A stretch of 64,000 nucleotides of DNA, from the NCBI RefSeq assembly GCF_000423445.1, contig NZ_AUHZ01000010.1:1-64000 (forward strand). Reading direction: 5' to 3'. How positions within the stretch are numbered: position 1 is the first letter of the stretch; each line of letters starts with the position of its first letter. Under the pieces are notes generated by a model. That model was not told the DNA's origin and did not search any database. It worked only from the letters and a program-made list of their open reading frames with translations. Source of the stretch: Acidipropionibacterium thoenii DSM 20276. Lineage in GTDB: Bacteria > Actinomycetota > Actinomycetes > Propionibacteriales > Propionibacteriaceae. A program made the position numbers and the translations under genes. Of the stretch, positions 7,461 to 16,450 are shown piece by piece.

Positions 7461-9026
7461 GTGAGCCTTCCCCCCCGCGTCGCAGTACCCGAGCGTCACC
7501 GCTCGCTGGTCTCCCGGTGGGGTCTCGACCGCCGGATCGGTGGACCGATGGGACGCCACGCCTGGCCGCGCGGGCGGTTCTTCGACCCCGCTTCCTGGGC
7601 GGTCCTCACCGCCACGGTGGTCTGGCTGCTGGCCATCTACCGGATGACGCCGTGCGTCCAGCACGACGTCACCAAGGCCGTCGACCCCTATCAGCGACTG
7701 TGCTACTCCGACATCCCGGTGATCTTCCAGAGCTCGGGGATGGGCAGAGGGGGGTCCCTGCTGCGAGAGGTCGGGATCGAGCAGAGCCCGCTGGTGATCG
7801 CCGTGATGGCGCTGTGCCGCTGGGTGGTCAGGCTGTTCGGCGCCGATGTCGGGCCGACGGCGTCCCCCCAACAGGTTCTGGACACCGCGAATGCCTATTG
7901 GGGAGTCGCCCAGATCCTGCTCTTCGCGGCCTTCCTGGGGATCGTGGTCGCCACCATGCTGATGGGTCGCGGCTCCGATGCCGGGATCGCGGTGACGGCC
8001 TCGGGACGGCTGGACTCCCCCCAACGGCGCAGCTGGGATGTCTTCTGGGTGGCCGCCAGTCCCGGCATCTACCTGGCCGGTCTGGTCGACTTCACCCTGG
8101 TGCCGGTGTGCCTGGTGATGTTCTCGATGCTGGCCTGGACCAGGCGTCGTCCGGTGCTGGCCGGGGTCCTGATGGGGCTGGCCTGTGCCGGCAGCCTGCA
8201 GTCGGCTCTGGTGGCCTTCGCAGTGGTGGTGCTGTGTCTGCGCGCCACCAAGCTCACCGAGCTCGGACGGTATCTGATGGCGACGATCGGGGTGCTGGTG
8301 GCCTGCCACCTGGTGGTCCTCCTGATCAGCCCCACCAACTGGGGCCGGATGTTCCACACCGCATTCTGGGCCGGCACCGGGCTGGGCACCGTCTGGTACA
8401 TCGTCAAGGACTCCACCGGCTCGATCGTGCCCTGGGTGGGGTGGATCGCCGCCGTGCTCACTGCGGCCGGTCTCATCGCGCTGGCATGGTTCTCGCTGTC
8501 GATCCCGCGGCGTCCCCGGGTCTCGCAGGTGGCCTGCCTGGCGGTGATCGTGTTCTTCCTCACCGCGAAGGTCTATTCCCCGCAGTTCGTGCTGCTGCTC
8601 ATCCCGCTGTGCGTGCTGGCCCGGCCCGACTGGCGCGACTGGACCGTCATCACGGTCACCGAGTCGCTGTACTTCTGTGCGGTGTGGGCCCATCTGGGCG
8701 GCCTGTCGCTGCCCGGCGGATCTGAGGCCGACGTCGTCTACTGGGCGGCGATCGTGCTGCGGCTGGCAGGGCTGGCCTGGTTCGGCTGGGGAGTGATCGA
8801 CGACATGAGACGGCCCTGGGTGGATGCCGTGAGGTCCGGGTTCACCGATGACCCGACCGGTGGGGTGCTCGACCATGCCCCCGACGGCCAGGATGAGGTG
8901 ACGCCGTCGGGGCTGGCCGACGCCGACGATGCCCGGGTCGAGTCCGAGGACGCCGAGACCGAGTCCGAGTCCGACTTCGACGCCGCGGCCGACGACCGCC
9001 AGCCGCATCCCGGGACACCGAGGTGA
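7461..9026 (+). CDS. Multi-pass membrane glycosyltransferase, GT87/DUF2029-like
   Basis: The roughly 521-residue protein has about ten hydrophobic segments and an acidic, Asp/Glu-rich cytoplasmic tail (last 45 residues). The pattern fits polyprenol-phosphate-mannose-dependent GT-C mannosyltransferases of the DUF2029/GT87 type, which add mannose outside the membrane in lipoglycan synthesis. A GTG at 7455 is possible, but TAGCCT (7449-7454) followed by six bases and GTG at 7461 supports the latter, leaderless start. The 3' end overlaps the next GT-C gene by 4 bp (GTGA). The family call is by topology and length and is moderately sure. Confidence 0.65.
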   Translation: MSLPPRVAVPERHRSLVSRWGLDRRIGGPMGRHAWPRGRFFDPASWAVLTATVVWLLAIYRMTPCVQHDVTKAVDPYQRLCYSDIPVIFQSSGMGRGGSLLREVGIEQSPLVIAVMALCRWVVRLFGADVGPTASPQQVLDTANAYWGVAQILLFAAFLGIVVATMLMGRGSDAGIAVTASGRLDSPQRRSWDVFWVAASPGIYLAGLVDFTLVPVCLVMFSMLAWTRRRPVLAGVLMGLACAGSLQSALVAFAVVVLCLRATKLTELGRYLMATIGVLVACHLVVLLISPTNWGRMFHTAFWAGTGLGTVWYIVKDSTGSIVPWVGWIAAVLTAAGLIALAWFSLSIPRRPRVSQVACLAVIVFFLTAKVYSPQFVLLLIPLCVLARPDWRDWTVITVTESLYFCAVWAHLGGLSLPGGSEADVVYWAAIVLRLAGLAWFGWGVIDDMRRPWVDAVRSGFTDDPTGGVLDHAPDGQDEVTPSGLADADDARVESEDAETESESDFDAAADDRQPHPGTPR

Positions 9027-10231
9027 CTGCACGCGGTGCATCCCGCGCTGCCCGCTCGTCCCGCCGTGCGCAGATCCGCCCGACGATGCCGGCCGACGAT
9101 CTTGGGCTGGTCCTCAGGACCTGGCTGGGCAGCCGGGCGCTGCTGGCCGGCGTCCTGGTCGTGGTGGCGCTGACCAGGTACGGGTTCACCGCGGCGATCT
9201 CGAACTGGGACGTCCAGCACTTCATGACCATTACCCGCAACGGCTACGCCGATTCGCTGGAGATGGCCTTCTTCCCGGGACTTCCGTTGGTGATGCGGGC
9301 CGGTGCCCTGGTGGGCATACCGATGCCGGTGACGGGTGCGGTGCTGGCGCTGATCTGCTCCCTGCTGGCGGCCCTGGCGTTGTACCGGATCGGTGGGACG
9401 GTGCCCGCCTGCCTGTGGCTGATCGCCCCGACCGCGGTGTTCACCACTGTCGGGTACACCGAGGCGCCGTTCTGCGCGGCGGCCTTCTGGGCCTGGGAGC
9501 GGGCCCGGGCGGGAAAGTGGTGGCCGGCCGCCGGGCTGGCTGCGTTGGCCTGCACCCTGCGGGTCTCGGGGCTGTTCCTGGTGGGGGCGCTGGCGGTGAT
9601 GGCGGTGCTGGGGGATGGCCAGTGGCGAGACGGTCGGGCCGGAATGGCAACTCGGCCGGTCGACCGCAGGCCGGCGGCGATCGCCGCCCGGCTGGCCACC
9701 CTGGTGCTGCCGCTGGCGGTGCTGGCGGCCTATGTGACCTATCTGCATCGGCTGACCGGCTCGTGGACCGCCTGGTTCCAGGCCCAGGACAGGGGCTGGG
9801 GACGTGGCTTCAGCACCCCGTTGGAGTCCTGGCGCAATACCGTGCCCGCGACCCGGGCCGCCACCTGGCAGTCGGTCTACGGGGCCGACGCCGGCATCGT
9901 GGCGCTGGTCTTCCGGCTGGAGATCCTGGCCATCGCCGCCGGGTGCGCGGTGACGCTGTACTGCCTTGTCAGGAGGCGGTGGGCCTCGGCCTCCTGGGTG
10001 GGGATCCAGGTGCTCGCCTTCTCGATCGGGCACTGGTTCATGAGCGTCAACCGGGCTGTGCTGCTGTGGTTCCCGCTGTTCATCGCGATCGGGGAACTCA
10101 CCCGTGGCCCGTCACGACCGGTGGGGCTCAAGCTCTTCTGGCGGTGGCTGGTGCTGATCGCGGTGGTCATCGACCTGGCTGTAATGGTGTGGTGGGGGTG
10201 GCTGTTCTACGCCGGGAAGTGGTCCAGCTGA
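9023..10231 (+). CDS. PIG-V-like membrane mannosyltransferase
   Basis: This 402-residue multi-pass protein has the SNWDVQHFMTITRNGY loop after its first membrane segment and a following FFPGLPL motif. Both are typical of PIG-V/GT76-like GT-C mannosyltransferases that use polyprenol-phosphate mannose. It starts at a GTG overlapping the stop of the preceding GT-C gene, so the two are coupled and likely act on the same lipoglycan. About nine transmembrane helices are predicted by eye. The exact acceptor cannot be told. Confidence 0.75.
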   Translation: MTARGASRAARSSRRAQIRPTMPADDLGLVLRTWLGSRALLAGVLVVVALTRYGFTAAISNWDVQHFMTITRNGYADSLEMAFFPGLPLVMRAGALVGIPMPVTGAVLALICSLLAALALYRIGGTVPACLWLIAPTAVFTTVGYTEAPFCAAAFWAWERARAGKWWPAAGLAALACTLRVSGLFLVGALAVMAVLGDGQWRDGRAGMATRPVDRRPAAIAARLATLVLPLAVLAAYVTYLHRLTGSWTAWFQAQDRGWGRGFSTPLESWRNTVPATRAATWQSVYGADAGIVALVFRLEILAIAAGCAVTLYCLVRRRWASASWVGIQVLAFSIGHWFMSVNRAVLLWFPLFIAIGELTRGPSRPVGLKLFWRWLVLIAVVIDLAVMVWWGWLFYAGKWSS

Positions 10232-10327
10232 GAGTCGGCTGGCGGTGCAGGCGAGAGGGGCTCGGCCGGTGGTGGACGCCCGTGCGGTGGCATGATCGGG
10301 GTGCCCGAGAAGAGGTGGTGGAGCGAC

Positions 10328-11785
10328 ATGGCGGCAGCAGATTCCGGCGGGGCCCGGGTCGAAGGTGACGAGGTGGATGTCGCCGACGGCCCTGCTGGGC
10401 TCGCTGATGCGGCGCTACCCGGGAGCGGGATCGTGCCCGCCGAGGAGCGTGGCAGAGGCCGACTCCAGCGGATCCGCGACACCGCCGCCGACTGGCGAGG
10501 CTGGCTCCCGGTGGCCGGTCTCACCGTCCTGCTGGTCATCGAGACCTTCTTCGATCTGAGGAGGGCACCCACCTCCAGCCCCTGGCTGTGGAACAGCTAC
10601 CTCTTCGTCTACCTGGCAGGCGCCCTGATCTGCCTGGTGCTGTGGCCGCGTCCGGCCACAAGGCTCTCCAGATCCGGGATCGCCGTCGCCGGGGTCGGTG
10701 CGGCCCTGATGGCCTACGCCCTCATCTCGGCCGCCGTGACCCCCAGGCCCTACGTCTCCTACACCGTCATCCCCCGGGCCTACCTCACCGTCCCGATCCT
10801 CACCGCGATGGCCACGTTGCTGGCCGCCTGGGCCCTCATCCGCGTCCTGCCGCCGGCCCCCCTGCACCGGATCCTGTGGTGGCCGGCCGCCGCCACCATC
10901 GTCTGCAGCTTCCTGCAGTGGCCCCGCTCGGCAGCCGTCCACGAGTCGGCCCGGCTGGCAACCGGGATGGGCGGCTCGGCGGTCATCCATGTCCCCCTTC
11001 TGCTGGCCGCCGGAGTCACCCTGTCGGCTGCGCTGGCCGGCTGGCGGCGCTGGTGGAGTCTCGGACTCACCGCCCTCGGCGCCCTGGCGGTGGTGCTCAC
11101 CGGTTCCCGGGCCGGAGTGATCTGCCTGCTGCTGGCCGGAGTCGTCATCGCCCTTCAGTGGCTGCGCAGCCGCAGGGCCTGGATCGGGGCTGCCGCCGTC
11201 CTCGTCATCGCGGCGATCCTGGTCATTGCCGTGCCGGTTCTGCACCGGCTGTTCAACCCCACCGACGAGTTGCGCGCCAAGAACCTCGACACCGCCCTGA
11301 AGTTCTGGTCGAGCGCCCCCACGCACATCCTCATCGGTGTCGGTTCGGGTCGGCTGTGGCCGTGGTACGCCTTCGACTCCCATCTACTGTGGACGCCGTG
11401 GCGGGGGATGGTGACCAGTCACTGGGGCCCGGCCCTCAACAGCGCCCACTCGACCTTCCTCCAGGTTCTGGTCGAGCTCGGGCTGGCTGGCTGCCTGCTG
11501 CTGGCGCCGGTGGTCATCATCCCGGTGGTGGTGCTGATCCGGCGGCTCGGCGCGGCGCGCCGACAGGCTCAACCCGATCCCGACGATGTCTGCCTCATCG
11601 TCCTGGTCGCCACCATCGGCGCCTTCCTGCTGGACACCTACCTGCTCAAGAACTACGGCGCGAGCCTGTGGTGGTGGCTGGTCGCGCTGGGTGCTCTCAG
11701 ACGTCGGCCCACGTCCTCCGACCGGTCCGAGACTCAGTCCTGCGACTCCTCAGCTCCCAGCACCTCGGCGCAGAACGCCGGGTAG
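10328..11785 (+). CDS. O-antigen ligase/polymerase-like membrane protein (copy 1 of 4)
   Basis: This protein of about 485 residues has a cytoplasmic N-terminus of about 55 residues and then 11-12 hydrophobic segments. The Wzy_C signature region is present: LTGSRAGV in the middle and a large external loop ending NSAHSTFLQVLVELGLAG. Such proteins polymerise or ligate undecaprenyl-linked glycans at the outer membrane face. The frame opens at 10292, but GAGGTGGTGGAG in front of the ATG at 10328 favours that start. The 3' end overlaps the convergent glycosyltransferase gene by 52 bp. Polymerase versus ligase cannot be decided from sequence. Confidence 0.75.
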   Translation: MAAADSGGARVEGDEVDVADGPAGLADAALPGSGIVPAEERGRGRLQRIRDTAADWRGWLPVAGLTVLLVIETFFDLRRAPTSSPWLWNSYLFVYLAGALICLVLWPRPATRLSRSGIAVAGVGAALMAYALISAAVTPRPYVSYTVIPRAYLTVPILTAMATLLAAWALIRVLPPAPLHRILWWPAAATIVCSFLQWPRSAAVHESARLATGMGGSAVIHVPLLLAAGVTLSAALAGWRRWWSLGLTALGALAVVLTGSRAGVICLLLAGVVIALQWLRSRRAWIGAAAVLVIAAILVIAVPVLHRLFNPTDELRAKNLDTALKFWSSAPTHILIGVGSGRLWPWYAFDSHLLWTPWRGMVTSHWGPALNSAHSTFLQVLVELGLAGCLLLAPVVIIPVVVLIRRLGAARRQAQPDPDDVCLIVLVATIGAFLLDTYLLKNYGASLWWWLVALGALRRRPTSSDRSETQSCDSSAPSTSAQNAG

Positions 11786-13005
11786 ACCTTCGCCTGGTCG
11801 AAGCCGGCCGCCCAGACCTGGCGGGACGCCGCGCAGGCGGCCTGGAAGGCATCCGCATCGAGTCCGGCCAGCCAGGCCAGGGCATCGACCGCCTGGGCGT
11901 CGGTGAATTCCGCCGGCAGGAGTTTCCCATTCACGCCGTCGTGGACGATCTCGGCGACCCCACCGACGTCGGTCGCCAGAATCGGGATCCCCAGGGCGGC
12001 AACCTCCATCATTGAGACCGGCAGGCCCTCGGAGCTCGACAGGTTGATGAAGCAGGACGGGTTCAGTGCTCGCTCGACATCGAGCACCTCGGTGTTGGGG
12101 ACATGCCCGCGCAGATCGGTCCACTCCCCGACCCCGGCCCGCTCGACGGCCTCGCGAACCGCGTCCATCTGCGGGCCGTCGCCCAGATGGGTCCACACGA
12201 CGTCGATCCCCCGGCTGCGCAGCCCGGCAAGGATCACCGGCAGTCTGTCCACTCGCTTGACGGGCACCAGATTCGAGCAGCTGACCAGATGGAACGGGCT
12301 CCTCGCGCAGACCGCCTGCTCGCCGGGGTCGACCGTGCCCAGATGGCGGGTGTGGATCTTGTCCGCGAAGGCCGGCCACCGCCGTCTCAGCTCGCGGCTG
12401 CCCTGCTCGGAGACCGGGTAGACGCCGTCCAGGGCCCCCAGCAGGAGCTTGCGCTCGGGGATGTGGCCGTACTTCGTCTCGCCCTCGTAGAGGTCGTACC
12501 GGTGAGCCCGCGACACGATCCGGTCGACGACGACCCCGCGACTGCGCAGGTCGGCGGCCAGCAGCATCGCCAACCGCGCCTGGACGTGAAACCAAAAGGA
12601 GTAGATGACGGCGTGCGATCCGGGTGCCAGGCGCAGCCCAGGGAGCTCCGCGGCCAGTGCGTCGGCGATACGGTGGGCATGATTCTCAAACATCGCATCC
12701 AGAGCGAGTATCCGGGGGTTCCTGGCCGCGTCGCCACTCAACGCCTCGCGCGGCAGCTGCGAGAGGCCGGGAAGAACCTCCTTCAGCGCGGCGAGGCCGG
12801 AAGGAAGAGCACCCCCGGCGGCGATCACCTCGACATTGCTCGGCACTGCTCGGGTTATGACATCCGTCGGACTCGTCTGTGTGGCCACGACGATCACACG
12901 GTCGAATGCGTGGGCGAGGTGTCCGATCTCGTTCTCGATGAACTCCTCGCCTGTCGACAGCGGATAGAAGCTGGTGAGGAGGAACAGACTCGTTGCGCTG
13001 GGCAT
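11734..13005 (-). CDS. Glycosyltransferase family 4 protein
   Basis: A soluble GT-B protein of about 423 residues. The N-terminal domain begins SLFLLTSFYPLSTGEEFIENEI, a GT4 acceptor-side pattern. The C-terminal donor domain has SCSNLVPVKRVDRL and the E-x7-E type motif SSSEGLPVSMMEVAALGIPI. It would transfer a sugar from a nucleotide donor to the envelope glycan at the inner membrane face. The start ATG at 13005 is favoured over GTG at 13011 because TAGTCT ends six bases upstream (leaderless). It is transcribed against its neighbours and overlaps the convergent O-antigen-ligase-like gene by 52 bp. Confidence 0.85.
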   Translation of the reverse strand: MPSATSLFLLTSFYPLSTGEEFIENEIGHLAHAFDRVIVVATQTSPTDVITRAVPSNVEVIAAGGALPSGLAALKEVLPGLSQLPREALSGDAARNPRILALDAMFENHAHRIADALAAELPGLRLAPGSHAVIYSFWFHVQARLAMLLAADLRSRGVVVDRIVSRAHRYDLYEGETKYGHIPERKLLLGALDGVYPVSEQGSRELRRRWPAFADKIHTRHLGTVDPGEQAVCARSPFHLVSCSNLVPVKRVDRLPVILAGLRSRGIDVVWTHLGDGPQMDAVREAVERAGVGEWTDLRGHVPNTEVLDVERALNPSCFINLSSSEGLPVSMMEVAALGIPILATDVGGVAEIVHDGVNGKLLPAEFTDAQAVDALAWLAGLDADAFQAACAASRQVWAAGFDQAKVYPAFCAEVLGAEESQD

Positions 13006-13011
13006 GACCAC

Positions 13012-13017
13012 AGACTA
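13012..13017 (-). promoter_or_regulatory. -10 box of leaderless glycosyltransferase gene
   Basis: On the minus strand TAGTCT, six bases, ATG (13005). This decides the start of the gene. Confidence 0.5.
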
Positions 13018-13210
13018 CTGAGGGCATTGCAGCGAGCTCCCAGGATGTGCCTGTTTACCGATTCGGAGCCGGCCGGACTCGTCCTCAGACGACTGATCAG
13101 GGACACTCATGGAGTGGCCGCCCATCGCGCTGTGTCTTGTGGCAGCCATCGCCGGTGGGCGATGTGAGCCACTACGCTTGGCCTCGGATTCGCGGACTCA
13201 GAGGAGACCC

Positions 13211-14377
13211 ATGCCTACCAGCAGCCCAGATCGCTCGGCCCAGGAGCATGACCGAGGAGGCAGGTGTATCTATCACCTTCCGTACCCGATCGACATGGCC
13301 TCCAAGTTCGGTGGCCAGGTGCGCCCTGCGCGCATGATGGAGGCCCTCAGTCAGTGGGGAGAGGTGTGGTTGGTCGCGGGCACCGCAGCACAGCGGCGTC
13401 GGCAGATGCGCCTCGTCAGCGAGGCCATCCGGAGAGGCACGCACTTCGACTTCTGCTATTCCGAGTCCTCGACGATGCCGACTGCGCTCACCGAGCGGCA
13501 TCACCTACCGACTCATCCTTTCGAGGACTTCGCCTTCCTCGCGCGGGTGCGCAAGGCTGGAATTCCGGTGGGACTGTTCTACCGAGATATTCATTGGAGG
13601 TTCCCGCTCTATGGCAAGGGGCTCTCGCCTCTTCGGCGCAAGGCCGCCATCGCGATGTACCGATATGACGTGATGGCCTATGGCCACTGCTTGGACGTCA
13701 TATTCCTGCCGTCGTTGAAGATGGCGGACTATGTGGATCTGCCCTCCAATGTCCAGCTGGCCGAGTTGCCGCCCGGTCACAACATCGTCGAGGAGCCGAA
13801 AGAGGCTCCCGCTCACCCGCTGTCGCTGTTCTATGTTGGAGGATTCGGTGACATATACCGCCTTGACCGCCTTTTCGAGGCGGTGAACCGGGTTCCCGAG
13901 GTGCACATGACGGTGTGCACCCGACCCGAGGAGTGGGCTGCCGCAGAGCCACGGCTCAGGCAGTGGGTGGGGGAGAATGTTGAGATTGTGCACGCACTGG
14001 GGGCGGAGCAGCTGGCCCCCTATTTTGCTCGATGCAACGTTGCCACTCTTGCCGTCGAGCCGCAGCCGTACTGGACCTTCGCGGCTCCGTTGAAGCTCTA
14101 CGAGTACATCGGAAACGGCAAGCCCATGCTCGCCTCCGAGGGCACCCTTGCCGGGCAGCGAGTGGCTGATGGTGGTCTGGGGTGGACGGTGCCGTGCACC
14201 ACCGATGCCCTGGCAGGGAAACTGAAGGAGCTCTCCGACCATCCGGAAGAGGTGGGTCGAGCCCGGAAGACGGTGATGGAGGTACGGGACTCTCACAGCT
14301 GGAGGGGACGGGTGAGGCAGCTTGCCCAGGTTCTGGCCGATGTTGACCGGCGCCAGGGGTCGCACACTGGGAACTAG
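13211..14377 (+). CDS. GT4-like glycosyltransferase
   Basis: A 388-residue GT-B protein. The N-terminus CIYHLPYPIDMASKFGGQVR, the central LFYVGGFGDIYRLDRLFEAV and the donor-site region LKLYEYIGNGKPMLAS place it among group 1 glycosyltransferases, although the usual E-x7-E is replaced by a shorter YEYI motif as in GlfT/WsaE-like relatives. The start at 13211 is chosen for GAGGAGACCC directly upstream; the frame itself extends to 13109 without homology. Third codon positions are visibly less G/C-biased than in flanking housekeeping genes, a sign of acquisition common in polysaccharide loci. Confidence 0.75.
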   Translation: MPTSSPDRSAQEHDRGGRCIYHLPYPIDMASKFGGQVRPARMMEALSQWGEVWLVAGTAAQRRRQMRLVSEAIRRGTHFDFCYSESSTMPTALTERHHLPTHPFEDFAFLARVRKAGIPVGLFYRDIHWRFPLYGKGLSPLRRKAAIAMYRYDVMAYGHCLDVIFLPSLKMADYVDLPSNVQLAELPPGHNIVEEPKEAPAHPLSLFYVGGFGDIYRLDRLFEAVNRVPEVHMTVCTRPEEWAAAEPRLRQWVGENVEIVHALGAEQLAPYFARCNVATLAVEPQPYWTFAAPLKLYEYIGNGKPMLASEGTLAGQRVADGGLGWTVPCTTDALAGKLKELSDHPEEVGRARKTVMEVRDSHSWRGRVRQLAQVLADVDRRQGSHTGN

Positions 14378-14422
14378 TCTGGGGGCGCGGGACCGCCCGC
14401 GGTTCATGACGACGGGAGTGCA

Positions 14423-15820
14423 ATGGGGACCCTTGCAGGATCCACTGGGCAGAGCACGGCAAAGCGTGCTTCGGCCCCCTCAGCGGTGGGGAGCGGCGTC
14501 CGACCGGTTCCGGATCGAAGCTGGGCACCTGGCATGGTCTTGGCCGTCGTGGCCGCCATGCTGGTGATGCGGTTGCCCCTGAGCTTCATTCTGCTGCTGG
14601 TGGTGCCATGGTTCATGGTGTTCGTGGGCGTGGCCCGGAGCCGTTCAGGGCCAACCTGCCCACCGGTGGTCATTCTCCTGTCGTGGTGCCTGATCGGGTC
14701 CGCGTTGAGCGTGTTGCTCCTGCATCGGGACTCGTTGATCAGCACAAGCAACAATGCCGCCATCACGGTTGCCGTGATCGGCTTTGCCTGGGTGATGTAT
14801 CGGTGTCAACGTCCTGAGCTGGCGGCACGGCGCACCCTGGAAGGGCTGTACTGGGGCGCGTTTGCAGTGTGGCTGATGGGCATCGGAGAGATGGTCACGG
14901 GCATCAAGCTGCTGCCCATCCTGTATCCGGGCGCCAACACGGTCGGCGCCGTCTCCACCAGCCGATTTGTGGTGAGCGCCACCTATCCGAACTACAACGA
15001 CTTCTGTGTGGTCCTCGCCATGCTGTTCACCGGTGTGCTGGCCCGGATCTGGTTCCAGCCGGTGCGGGGGGTGCGCAACGCTGGCCGCTGGTTCGTGCTG
15101 CTCACCACTGCGTTCATGGTGACCTACATGGGATCGCGGGGAGCGCTGCTCGGCTGTGTGGCAGCCTTCGCGCTGCTCGCAATCCTCAATATCCGTCGGC
15201 TGCACCGTGCTGCGTTGGGAGTAAGGGCTGCGGTGCTGGGTGGATCGCTCTGCGTCGTGTCGGTAGTGGCGCTGCTCAGCAGCTCCTACATTCAGGACAA
15301 CTCGACTGCGAAGCGCGGCGTCATCCTCGGGAACGCGCTCGCGATGTTGATGGGAAGTCCCGGGAACGCCCTGCTCGGTTACGGGTCATTGGTCGACTAT
15401 CAAGAAGCGGCAGCCAGCGCCTACGGAGGCATCCTGATGGATCCGCACAACGTGTTGCTCGAGTTCTGGTTGCGGTACGGCATTCTCGCCCTGGTGTTGT
15501 TCATCGCGATGTGGTTGTGGGTGTTGGTCCGCGGCTATCTTCCCCGCTCTCCCATGGTGAACTGGCAGACAGCCTTTGGCTTGGTGGTCGTGGTCCTTGT
15601 ACCTGTTCTGGGGGTGGTTCCGTCATCGACGCTGCGATATCACGTCACTTGGCTTTATCTGTTGGCGGTCGGGCTCCTGGTCGAGGTTGGCCAGCACCGG
15701 AGACGCCAGTCACCACCGTTCAGCTCAACTGGACTGTCGACGGCGGGAGTTCCGCAGCTCGAGGGCGGCCATTGTGAGCAGGCCGACGACGATCCCAGCG
15801 ATCCCGGCGACAGCCGGTGA
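14423..15820 (+). CDS. O-antigen ligase/polymerase-like membrane protein (copy 2 of 4)
   Basis: The 465-residue polytopic protein has about 11-12 hydrophobic segments after a 36-residue cytoplasmic start. The conserved centre MGSRGALLG and the loop with GYGSLVDYQ and DPHNVLLEFWLRYGI match the Wzy_C (O-antigen polymerase/ligase) pattern. It lies 45 bp after the preceding glycosyltransferase and shares that gene's less biased codon use, so both may have arrived together. Its last 96 bp overlap the convergent Wzz-like gene. Confidence 0.75.
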   Translation: MGTLAGSTGQSTAKRASAPSAVGSGVRPVPDRSWAPGMVLAVVAAMLVMRLPLSFILLLVVPWFMVFVGVARSRSGPTCPPVVILLSWCLIGSALSVLLLHRDSLISTSNNAAITVAVIGFAWVMYRCQRPELAARRTLEGLYWGAFAVWLMGIGEMVTGIKLLPILYPGANTVGAVSTSRFVVSATYPNYNDFCVVLAMLFTGVLARIWFQPVRGVRNAGRWFVLLTTAFMVTYMGSRGALLGCVAAFALLAILNIRRLHRAALGVRAAVLGGSLCVVSVVALLSSSYIQDNSTAKRGVILGNALAMLMGSPGNALLGYGSLVDYQEAAASAYGGILMDPHNVLLEFWLRYGILALVLFIAMWLWVLVRGYLPRSPMVNWQTAFGLVVVVLVPVLGVVPSSTLRYHVTWLYLLAVGLLVEVGQHRRRQSPPFSSTGLSTAGVPQLEGGHCEQADDDPSDPGDSR

Positions 15821-16450
15821 CTTCAACAGCTTTCCATCTGTGCTGCGAGCGACTCCGGTGGGCGATGGGTTCGCCGGCGACGGAAATGCGGGCTGGACGA
15901 CTGTGAAGGTGGGCCTGCCGGCGCCGGAGACCACCGGTGGCAGGAGCCGGCCAGAGTCGTTCACGAACGCCGCTGCGTAGGCGTTGGCCCGCTGTTCGGC
16001 CTGCTTCTGATCGGTACCGAGAGCGTAGAAGGCGATGATCTGGCCGCCGCCCCAGTACATCGAGAGCGCGTTGGAAAGCGTCTCGGTGGTGGTTCCGTCG
16101 TTGAGGATCTTTGCTGTGTCGGCCAACAGTGTGGCTGAGCTCTCAACAGCCACGTAGCTGTTGATCAGGCGGTCCGACGAAGCAGCCAGCAACTGCGCCT
16201 GAGCCTCGTTCGTCGGCGCTGGCATGGTGACCATCACATGAGTTCGCGCCCACACCGAGCCCACTGAGTCCGAACCGCTGGCAAGGCCTGCACCGAACAG
16301 GGCACCTGCGACGACGACCGCCGTGATGATGCCCGCCAGCCAGTGATGCGCGAGCCTCTTGAGGTATCCCAGCAGATCAACGGGTTCGGGCTCACCAGAG
16401 ACATCGGTCTGGGCGGTCACAGGGTCTTCGGACGGAGTCGGGTTGCTCAC
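15725..16450 (-). CDS. Wzz/YveK-like polysaccharide chain-length protein
   Basis: The protein of about 241 residues has the layout of a polysaccharide co-polymerase: a short N-terminal tail (EPVDLLGYLKRLAHHW), a membrane helix (about 35-55), an extracytoplasmic domain of about 150 residues and a second membrane helix (about 212-232) followed by a short Arg-rich end. No Walker motifs or Tyr cluster are fused to it and no separate BY-kinase gene is in the window. The GTG at 16450 is preferred, with TAGCAT eight bases upstream; the long N-terminal extension of the frame is low-complexity and not protein-like. It would set glycan length together with a Wzy-type polymerase. Confidence 0.75.
   Translation of the reverse strand: MSNPTPSEDPVTAQTDVSGEPEPVDLLGYLKRLAHHWLAGIITAVVVAGALFGAGLASGSDSVGSVWARTHVMVTMPAPTNEAQAQLLAASSDRLINSYVAVESSATLLADTAKILNDGTTTETLSNALSMYWGGGQIIAFYALGTDQKQAEQRANAYAAAFVNDSGRLLPPVVSGAGRPTFTVVQPAFPSPANPSPTGVARSTDGKLLKSPAVAGIAGIVVGLLTMAALELRNSRRRQSS

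Noticed and set aside
5193-9041. 1282-codon open frame on the minus strand
   Set aside because: It is antisense to ponA and the GT87-like gene. Its Gly/His/Arg/Asp-rich composition is the usual shadow of high-GC coding DNA, and no domain is visible.
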